A DNA stretch of 64,000 nucleotides from Chelydra serpentina (Eukaryota; Chordata; Testudines; Chelydridae): positions 3,348,001 to 3,412,000 of the forward strand of contig JBAIAC010000007.1 in the NCBI GenBank assembly GCA_037349315.1. Reading direction: 5' to 3'. The position numbers and the translations under genes are program-made. A model generated the notes under the pieces. The model had not been told where the DNA came from. It was given only the letters and a program-made list of their open reading frames with translations, and did no database searches. Positions 56,150 through 64,000 of this stretch are shown piece after piece. Numbering within the stretch: position 1 is the first letter of the stretch; the number at the start of each line of letters is the position of its first letter.

Positions 56150-57149
56150 ATTCTCACAGCAAAATGACTGACCAAGTATTATTATTTTATCAACTACAAT
56201 TGGTTAATAACATAGTAAAAGCATCCTGATTGGTTAATAACTTAGATGGGTTAATAATTCAGTCACACAGTGTTTTAAAAGAGCCACTTGTGGCTCCCAC
56301 GCCTCCGTCTGAGTATCGCTGCTCTAAGATAACCTGCACTAGGCAGGGTTTGAACTAATCCTCCATTGGAGATTATTTTGTTTCTCAGGCACTGGGGAAC
56401 CCAGTCAATGAATTACTGCTGCCTGAACCACACTGGTAGTGGGGTGGGGTGGTGTGGGTGGTTAGAAGTGCTGCATAGTTGTGAGTGTGACAGGTGAGAG
56501 TGGAAGAGATGGGGGGATAGGGAAGAAGAGCACGTGGAAGTAGTGATACAGTGGAGAGACCCATCACAGAAATGGGTCCAGTAGCAGAGGCAAAGGGAGC
56601 ACCAACATGGAGAGGGAGGTGGGGAATGAGAAGGCCTGATGAGGTCTGTGAAGCAGGGAGCTCGCCTGCATAGCCCTGGTCATTCTGTGATTGGGACCAA
56701 ATTGTCAGAGCTGATTCTCTTCTCACTCTGCTGTCTTAGTCCTGATTTGCACCAGTGTAAGTGAGAGCAGGATGCTTATTTGCGTGGGAATTGGATAAAC
56801 ACCGAATCGCTCATATAATAACCTTGGGCAGTTCCAAACTGTTCTGACAGCTGTGATGTAAGCGGACCTGGGCCGTCTCCAACGCCCAGCCGTGCGGGGT
56901 AAGGTTGGTTTCATTTTGCTGTATTTGTTGGGTCCCATCCTTCACGCTGTCCCAGTGACACTGTGTGCCCTTATCCTGGGCCCACATGGCTATGACTGTA
57001 GCATCAGGCCCTGGGGTTATAAGCCCTGCCATTGAGCTATGGGTATTGTGGTTTGTCGTGCCTAGAAGCTCCAGTCATACACTGTCATTAAGTGCTGGGT
57101 TTCTTTTTTATTTTTCAAACTGTTTTCATTGCTCCATTATAAAGTTTAC
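54141..57149. other. intron, (ATCT)n at 56105-56149, no exon seen
   Basis: Eleven ATCT units lie at 56105-56149. The 167-codon minus-strand open frame at 54655-55158 has no recognisable motif, starts without support and lies in intron. Confidence 0.4.
56105..56149 (+). repeat. (ATCT)n microsatellite
   Basis: About eleven uninterrupted tetranucleotide units. Confidence 0.95.
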
Positions 57150-57415
57150 TCTGATCAGGTTAACACATTTATTTCAGCATAAGCTTTCGTGGACTACAAT
57201 CCGCTTCGTCGGATGCATAGAATGGAACATACAGTGAGAAGATATTTATACATTCAGAGAAACATGAAAAGGTGGAAGTAACCATACCAACTGTAAACGG
57301 CTAATTAATTGAAAGGAACTGTTATCAGCAGGGGAAAGAAACTTTTGAAGTGATGATCAAGATGGCCCATTACGGACAGTTGACACAAAGGTGTAAGGGT
57401 ACTTAACTAGGCCCA

Positions 57416-57711
57416 GGGCTACACTGGGGGGGGGGGGGGTGTCGATCTACGATACGCAACTTCAGCTACGTGAATAACGTAGCTGAAACTGGCGTATCGT
57501 TGATCGACTTACCTGGCCGTGAGGACGGCAGCGAGTCGATCGCTGCCGCTCCCACGTCGACTCCGCTTCCGCCTTTCACGGAGGTGGATTTCCGGAGTCG
57601 ACGAGGAGCGCTTTCGGGGATCGATTAATCGCGTCTAAACGAAACGCGAAAAATCGATCCCCGATAGATCGATTGCTACCCGCTGATCCGGCGGGTAGTG
57701 AAGACAAGCCC
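57416..57711. mobile_element. Harbinger-type MITE with three hairpins, copy 2
   Basis: Right end 'gtagtgaagacaagccc' and left 'gggctacactggggg', with a 14-nt G run. It aligns in order with copy 1: hairpin 57461-57470/57478-57487 within an outer stem (gatctacgatacg / cgtatcgttgatc), 57617-57627/57652-57662, and 57676-57683/57691-57698. The duplication is not clear. It is inserted in the Penelope-like fragment. Confidence 0.8.
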
Positions 57712-57739
57712 TAGGATACTAAACTAGGGGAAATAGATT

Positions 57740-57957
57740 CAATTAACGTAATGACCGAGCCACTCTGTCTCTGTTCAAACGTAAGTTAATGGTATCTAGT
57801 TTGCATATTAATTCAAGTTCGACAGCTTCTCGTTGGAGTCTGTTTTTGAAGCTTTTCTGTTGCAAAATTGCCACCTTTAAGTCTGTCACTGAGTGATTAG
57901 AGAGGTTGAAGTGTTCTCCTACTGGCTTCTGAATGTTATGATTCCTGATGTATTCCT
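57740..57957 (-). pseudogene. GIY-YIG-like C-terminal fragment (Penelope type)
   Basis: The minus-strand frame reads through about 68 codons to a TAA without a break: RNHNIQKPVGEHFN, then VTDLKVAILQQKSF, then REAVELELICKLDTINL. The order 'PVxxHF ... E..LI..LDT' resembles the C-terminal half of the GIY-YIG endonuclease domain of Penelope-like elements, where the Glu is catalytic. The N-terminal GIY-YIG part and the reverse transcriptase are missing. The assignment is by pattern and needs a profile search. Confidence 0.5.
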
Positions 57958-58004
57958 TTTCTTTTTGCTGACATGGCTACTACTCTGAAATCTGATCAGG
58001 TTGA

Positions 58005-58140
58005 TTCCTAGATTTTAAGACCACACAACACCATTATGATCATTAGGTCTGACCAGCTGCATAGCACAGGCCAGAGATTTCCACCCATTTACCCCTGCCT
58101 TGAGCCCAGTAACTTGGATGAGCTATACAGTCCCTTGTGG
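58005..58140 (-). mobile_element. CR1 LINE 3' end, reverse
   Basis: 'ttcctagattttaagacc', 'tgatcattaggtctgacc' and 'tgcatagcacaggccagaga' are the antisense CR1 terminus, as at 61687. Confidence 0.7.
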
Positions 58141-58920
58141 TCCTGCTGGGTTTGCCCGTGCCAACAAGATTGTTGTTTTGGCCAATGGTACCAGTAGTAA
58201 CAGAGCATTTATATCTGTAGTATAGCATCTTAACATTTCAGGAATTCCTAGAATACATAATTGTGGTAATTTAGAACAATTTCCAACACATTGTTTATTG
58301 CGTGTGTGACTTCTGTCCAAACAGTTAGCATTAGTTGACATGGTCATATTACTTTCCTTTCCAAATGGCATAATGACCGAAGAGCTGGAGACAGCCAAAG
58401 CCACCGGAAGCAAAGACCAAGTTTTCTTAGCAGAGAGCCTAGTGACCTATGTAACAGTAACGAGAAAATAAATAAAACTCCTACTGACTGCACTTTATTT
58501 TGTTTGCACTCTGTTTAATTCACTTCGTTTGCCTGCAGATATATTTTGGTTTAGTTGCAGCTTATGTAAAATGTAGACTATGAATATGGAGTTTTAATCA
58601 GAACTTAAGTTGATGATAACCGTAGCGAATGCTTATGGAAGTGTAAACGATGCCATGCTTTAAAGAAAACTCTGAGTGTTTTTCAGATAAGGTGGGGAAT
58701 GCCCTGGGGGAGTTGCGCGCCCACACCTGCTTACAGTGGGCTAAATTGTGGGTTTGGCACAAGCCCAACATATGGGGTAGTGCTTCATTGCACTGTCTCG
58801 GGAATGGCCCTGGAGGCTGGTTATGAGCCTGAGAGTTGCACTCTGACTCCTGCTTCCCCCGTACTCTGGTGGGAAGATACTCTGGCAGCTCTTATTCCTG
58901 GCACAACATCCATCCCTTTT
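58141..58920. other. intron, no exon seen
   Basis: Nothing recognised. Confidence 0.4.
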
Positions 58921-59106
58921 GTGGTGGGAGGGATAGCTCAGTGGTTTGAGCATTGGCCTGCTAAACCCAGGGTTGTGAGTTCAATCCTTGAGGAGGCCAT
59001 TTAGGGATCTGGGGCAAAAATTGGGGATTGGTCCTGCTTTGAGCAGGAGGTTGGACTAGATGACCTCCTAAGGTCCCTTCCAACCCTGATATTCTATGAT
59101 TCTATG
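58921..59106 (+). mobile_element. Cry I-type tRNA-derived SINE
   Basis: RNA polymerase III box A tagctcagtggtttgagc (58934-58951) and box B ggttgtgagttcaatcc (58971-58987) lie in a tRNA-like head, with the usual 19-nt spacing. The body leads to a CR1-like tail 'cttccaaccctgatattc' ending in attctatg repeats. Such SINEs use CR1 enzymes for copying. This family is typical of cryptodiran turtles and is the best single clue to the organism. Confidence 0.88.
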
Positions 59107-59212
59107 TGTGTCCGTTAGTATGCTGCGGGGCAGAACCAGGCGCCACCCATTCCACACCTCCACCCACCTGGATGGGAAGAGGAGTAGCTGCTCTGTGGAG
59201 GACGCTGCTGTG

Positions 59213-59731
59213 TATCTGGAGTGCGCCAGGTTGCAGCCCCTATTCCGGCTCCTCCAGAACCTCCTGCTGAGGTTCTAGCTGCACTTCCCCCCCCCCCCCC
59301 CCCCCCCGCCCACTTGTTTATATTCGCACACCCTATCTGTGGCCCCACTAAGTCGCAAGACCTCCTCGTCAACCTCCTCCTGGCACTTGCCAAAGTAGCC
59401 ATCTACACCACCAGGAAGAAGATGCTAGACAAAGGGGTGCTCTGCGAGTATGGGGCCTATTTCCGCTCCTCCCTGGTCTCACGCATCCGGGCAGAGTTCC
59501 TCTGGGTGGTGTCCGCTGGCTCCCTTGATGCCTTTGAGGAGCAGTGGGCGCCGTCCGGGGTTCTCTGCTCGGGGTCCGCATCCGGTTCCCTTCGTTTAGC
59601 CCTGTGACCTCACTCCTGTCCCTGTTATGTCTTTAGTTGTCCCCCGTGCTTAATTGAGATCCCGGACCTTGTGGATCCTCCCCTTAAGCTGGGGGAGGTC
59701 CTTTAGTAGTCGCTCACCTCCAGGATCCCAA
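59213..59731 (+). mobile_element. 5'-truncated Tx1-like element, second copy
   Basis: Starts at 'tatctggagtgcgccagg', matching 12232 of the full element, and runs to 'caggatcccaa' at its 3' end. The reading frame shows the ORF2 C-terminus (LECARLQPLFRLL, RDLLVNLLLA-like, AEFLW, EEQWAPSGVLCS) with an in-frame TAG (59275-59277) and a 22-nt C run (59286-59307). It is therefore a dead copy. The 3' flank (caggctgttctgc) differs from the flank of the full copy. Confidence 0.92.
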
Positions 59732-61686
59732 CAGGCTGTTCTGCTCCCTGCTATGTAGTTAGCCAGTGGGGTGAGGTGGTGTTTTACTCACCCCATGTGG
59801 GTTCGCAGGATGAGTCAGTCTGTCTCAATAGGCTTTAATCTCCATCACGTTAAAATGACTCTGCAATATTTTGAAATGACTCAGTAAGTACTTCCCCAGC
59901 TCCATTGCATGAGTTAGATAGTTAACACCTACATATCACTTGTTTGTGGACATGGGGCTAGTATGATAAACGGTGCTCCAGCCATTCTAGGGGAATACAG
60001 ATCTCCCTTTGGTTTACGAGAGACAAGGTGGGAGAGGTAATATTTTTTTATTGGACCAACTTCTGTTGGGGAGAGAGACAAGCTTTCAAGCTTCACAGAG
60101 CTCTTCTTCGGGTCTGGTTTACGATGCAGTTCCAGATCCTAGGATGGATGATGACGTTAACTTTTGAGCTGCATTTTTCCATTTGAATAGTGAGAAAGTG
60201 GCTGAGATTTGCTGCTTTAGGAACTGCGACTTTACTGGTGGTATTAGTAGCACTGTAGATTAATTTAATAATCTGATATAAAACTGGAGAGTGGTTCAGT
60301 TGCTACAATTAAATCTGTTCCGAATCGCTACTTTACAGATGTTAGAGTTTCAGTCATTTTAAAAAATACTAAATAGATTCCAGGAGCGGAAACTAGAATT
60401 TGTAACACCAACCTGGCAGCTAGCATTTAATATGATAACAAGACCCCTCCTAAAGGTGCAGTTGACCAAGACAACTACTACACACAATATAATCTCTAAA
60501 ACAGTAAAAACTATATTAAAACACTGGGAGTAATTTCAACAAAATACTTAGAATTGGTTAAAATGTTCCAAATTTTGAGTTTTTCATGAAATTCTTCATT
60601 AGAAGTTTAATTTTCAAACAAAGGAAGAAAGAAGGGGAATTTTTTTTACAGTGACGTGATTTTGTGTGTGTATAGGTGGTGGTGGGGGGGGGGTTCAACC
60701 AAGGATGGAGCTGGTTGAAATTTTTGATTTTTCTACAAATTTAAAATGCCAAAAAACTAGGAAAATGTTCCTGTTGTGGCTTTATTTTTTAAATTGTGCA
60801 AAAAAAAAATGCACACATACTTCAGGCTCCATCCTGCAGCCCATTACTCATGTGAGTAGTCTGCTTGCAGCTAATGGGGCTGCCCAGGTGAGTAAGCATT
60901 TGCAGGATCAGTTCCTTGGAGCTACGCCTGCGACTTAACTCAGCCTGTGGTGCTTATGTGCCCTAGTTTTCAGTGGTAGGTGCGCCTGTTGCAATCAGTG
61001 CCAACTCAACTGTCCACAACCCCCAAGCTTATGCAGCAAATCAGGTATGTCTGCAACAACCCGTCTGACTAGCGCATGCATTTGGCTGATTGCATGAACA
61101 AAGGCAGAGGCTCCTCCATGGTATCAGCTTTTGATAGTTTGACTCGTTTTATACCTTGCTATCTGAAGGACATGCAGCTGGAGACGTGTTCCGGCAGATG
61201 GAACATTCTAGCAAACAACAGATGTAGTCCAGGCCCAACCAATGGTGGGGATATTGGTCCTTGTTTACTGACAAGACAGTTGGTTAACCGTGGAGGAGAG
61301 GAATTCACTCAAACCACATCTCATTTAGTAAAAGCTTAAGGCGGGAAGGGGACATAGGGAAGTTCACCAAAGCCCAGGGAGTCTGAGGGAGAGCTCAACA
61401 GAGAATGTTGCTTTAGGCTGAGTGAGGATTAGGAAGGGGTCAGATGGTTTCTGGAGCTATCAGAAGTGAGGGGGCCTGAGCGACGATTTGGGGAAGGAGG
61501 AGTCCCACCCTAAAAAAAAAGCAGTGTCCCGAGCCAATCAGAATGTGCCTCTTAAACAGAATTTCAGTGTAACTAGTTCAGAAGTACCCATCACAAGAAA
61601 CTAATTGGCCTCTTGCTGTTTTATTATAGTGCCTAAATAAACTTGCTCAGAACAAGAACCCATGGTCGAGTTTTCCTTCCTTTTTA
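59732..61686. other. intron, partial foldback MITE at 60025-60118
   Basis: 60025-60118 shows 'ggaccaacttctgttggg' and 'agctcttcttcgggtctgg', one arm of the foldback family at 21957. 60826-60918 is a palindromic repeat ('ccatcctgcagcccattac' to 'gcatttgcaggatc'). No exon. Confidence 0.45.
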
Positions 61687-63440
61687 TTATTCCTAGATTC
61701 CAAGGCCAGAAGGGAGCATTGTGATCATCTAGTCTGACCTCCTGCATAGCACAGGCCAGAGAACTTTCCCAACATAATCCCTAGAGCAGAGCTTTTAGAA
61801 AAACATCCCAATTTTGATTTAAACATTGTCAGTGGTCGAGAATCTACCATGACCTTTGGCAAATTGTTCCACATGTTAATTACCCATCCCTCACTTTTAA
61901 GAATTTACACCTTTATTTCCAGTCTGAATTTGTCTAGTTTCAACTTCCAGCCATTGGATCGTGTTATACCTTTCTCTGTAGATTGAAGACGTCATTATTC
62001 AATATTTGTTCTCCATATAGATATTTTTAGACTAGTCAAGTCACCCTTAGTATTCTCTTTTTTAAGATAAATAGATTGAGCTCTTTGAGTCTGTCACTGT
62101 AAGGCAGGTTTTTTAATCTTTTAAATGTTTCCATGGCTTTTCTCTGAACCCTCTCCAATTTTTGAACATCCTTCTTGAATTGTGGGCACCAGAACTGGAC
62201 ACAGTATTCCAGCAACTGTTGCACCAGTGCCAAATATAGAGGTAAAATAACCTCTCCTACTTGAATTTCCCCTGTTCATGCATCCCAGGATCTCATTAGC
62301 TCCTTTGGCCACAGTGTCATACTGGGAGCTCATATTCAGCTGATTATCCACCACGATACCTAAATCTATTTCAGAGTCACTGTTTCCCAGGATAGAGTCC
62401 CCCATCCTGTAAGTATGGCTTACATTCTCAGTTCCTAAATGTATACCTTTACCTTTAGCCGTATTAAAATGCATACTGTTTGCTTGCATCCAAACCACTC
62501 TAAATCAGTGACCTGGTCTCTTTTTGTTATTTGTTACTCCTCCAATTTTTGTGTCCTCTGCAAACTTTATCAGTGATGATTTGATGTCTTCTTCCAGGTC
62601 ATTGATAAAAATGTTAAATAGCATAGGACCAAAAATTGGTCCCTCTATGACCCTGTGGGAAACACAGCTGCTCAGTGGCGATTTCCCCATTTACAATTAC
62701 GTTTTGAGACCTATCAGTTAGCCAGTTTTTAATCCACTTAATGTGTGCCGTGCTAATTTTATATGGTTCTAGTTTTTAAATCAAAATGTAATGCGGTACC
62801 AAATCAAACACCTTAGAGAAGTCTAAGTATATTACGTCGACACTATTACCTTTATCAGCCAAACTTGTAATCACATCCAGAAAAGATATCAAGTTAGTCC
62901 GCTAAGATCTATTTTCCATAAACCCCTGTTGATTTTCATTAAGTATATTATCCTCCTTTAATTCTTTATTAAATTGAGTCTCATATCAGCTGCTCCATTA
63001 TCTTGACAGGGATCAGAAATGTCAGCTGACAGGCCTATCATTACCCGGCTCATCCCGTTTGCCCTTTCTAAAAACCAGCACAACGTCAGCTTCCTTCCGG
63101 TCTTCTGGAACTTCCCCAGTGCTCCAAGAGTTGTTGAAAAGCAACATTAGCAGTCCATCCAGAAAGCTTATCAGTCAATTCCTTTAAAACTCTTGAATAG
63201 AAGTTATATACACTTGTTGTTTTAAAAATGTCTGATTTTAGTAGCCTCTGTTTAACATCCTCCAGAGATCTACTGGAACGAAAAGAATGTTATCACCATA
63301 CGATGAGACTATATCATCTGTTTTTTTCCTGCAAATACAGAACAGAAATATTTATTGAATGCTTCTGCCTTTTCTGCATTATTATTGATAATTCTGCTAT
63401 TTCTATCTAGTCAGGGACCAATACCATTGTCAAGATTCTT
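61687..63440 (-). mobile_element. CR1 LINE, about 1.75 kb, reverse
   Basis: Right to left on the minus strand: reverse transcriptase motifs (STGEVPEDRKEADVVLVF, later DRPVS; a segment with YLDFSKVFD; then LFNIFINDL and FAEDTK, where the family has FADD), then LLEYCVQFWCPQFKKD and RLKNLPYSDRLKELNLF, then the 3' UTR ending at 61687 (attccaaggccagaagg). Several frameshifts and stops, and one altered catalytic Asp, show that it is inactive. The 5' limit is approximate. Confidence 0.9.
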
Positions 63441-64000
63441 TTTGTGCCTAGGTGCTCCTGCAATACAAACAATCATAACTTCTCAGTGGGTCACACATTG
63501 CTTTATTGTAGCTCTTGGAGGTGTCAAGACATAAGAGCTTCAGATCATGACATTATTGTGTGTAGAAAAGGTATTTTTAGAGGTTTCCAAAGTCCGCTTT
63601 AATTCTGTTTCCAGGGAGGTCTGGTACGAAGGAAACCTATTTGAAAAACAGTATCAAAATGATTTTCAAAATCTAATATATTCCTAAAATAGATGTTTTT
63701 GTAAATTATGTGGTACACACGGAATACATGATGTTTTGATGGTTTATTGGTACTCATTGGAGGTGACCTGCATAAAACCCATACCTGTCTTACCCTCGTT
63801 ATTCACAAGTGGAGATCTCAAACTCATGCTGATAACACTGTATAGCACACAAGACTATCATAATTTTTTCATTCTATAATATGTGTATTTTATATGTGTG
63901 ATATATTTACAGTTGATAGGATGGCTGTGCAATTTATCATGTGGCCCCACGGTTTATCACAGTAAGGAATTATGTATTGAGGCCAGATAGCAGCATGACT
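63441..64000. other. intron to the window edge, no exon seen
   Basis: AT-rich sequence with no recognised repeat or exon. Confidence 0.4.

Larger units (their letters stand above)
57162..57990 (-). mobile_element. Penelope-like element fragment, reverse
   Basis: Flanked by the 12-bp direct repeat tctgatcaggtt (57150-57161 and 57991-58002). Read on the minus strand it starts 'tttcagagtagtagccatg' and 'aaaaagaaaagga'. It then has an open frame and ends 'gagcata'-like 'agcataagctttcgtgg' sequence. It is interrupted by a Harbinger MITE at 57416-57711. Without it the element is about 530 bp. Confidence 0.6.

Noticed and set aside
31280..64000. Search for the second SAMD4A exon (residues after the first 65)
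   Set aside because: No frame in the intron resembled the conserved Smaug continuation; it must lie beyond the window.

Overview
The window is vertebrate nuclear DNA, most likely from a turtle (Testudines), with a crocodilian as the less likely alternative. It carries many CR1 LINE 3' ends, a tRNA-headed SINE with a CR1-like tail (the arrangement of turtle Cry I SINEs), MIR/CORE-SINE relics, hAT and PIF/Harbinger miniature elements, an LTR family and a full-length Tx1/L1-like non-LTR retrotransposon. Only one host gene is supported. A 65-codon coding exon at 31084-31279 begins [10 protein letters not shown] and is recognised as the first coding exon of SAMD4A (Smaug1), read left to right and followed by a consensus splice donor. 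The base pairs from about 31280 to the right edge look like the long first intron of that gene. The base pairs from 1 to about 28900 are its 5' intergenic flank. I see no second host exon.

Layout. 1-3865: intergenic, with MIR relics and a GC-rich block. 3866-12808: a solo LTR (TG...CA, 4-bp duplication ccat) split by an 8.3-kb Tx1-like retrotransposon. That element has a GC- and triplet-rich 5' UTR, ORF1 (959 aa, CCHC knuckle), ORF2 (1306 aa, endonuclease plus reverse transcriptase plus C-terminal CCHC) and a short 3' UTR with a strong hairpin. It is flanked by a target duplication of 33 bp perfect, or 41 bp with one mismatch. Both ORFs are uninterrupted, so the insertion is probably young. 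13991-19100: CR1 and MIR relics. 19120-23992: a PIF/Harbinger transposon with a Myb/SANT-like gene (+) and a transposase gene (-) facing each other. It is broken by at least five later insertions, so this region records a sequence of nested transpositions. 24000-28250: relic repeats. 28250-28935: about 14 copies of a 39-58 bp minisatellite with CA runs, abutting the CpG-island promoter of SAMD4A (28930-30250).

31280-64000 (intron): a solo LTR (35948-36346), hAT elements with 8-bp duplications (40282-41003, 43663-44442, 45711-46018), two copies of a highly folded Harbinger-type MITE (48551-48845 and 57416-57711), a Penelope-like GIY-YIG fragment (57162-57990), a Cry I-type SINE (58921-59106), a 5'-truncated second copy of the Tx1-like element (59213-59731) and a 1.7-kb antisense CR1 (61687-63440).

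Functionally there is one gene start and many independent mobile elements. The SAMD4A product is known as a SAM-domain translational repressor. The Tx1-like ORFs would supply their own target-primed reverse transcription. The short elements depend on enzymes encoded elsewhere. Several published ORF-style starts in this window are GTG or TTG and were replaced by the first ATG. Family names rest on motif and terminal-sequence recognition by eye, with no database search.
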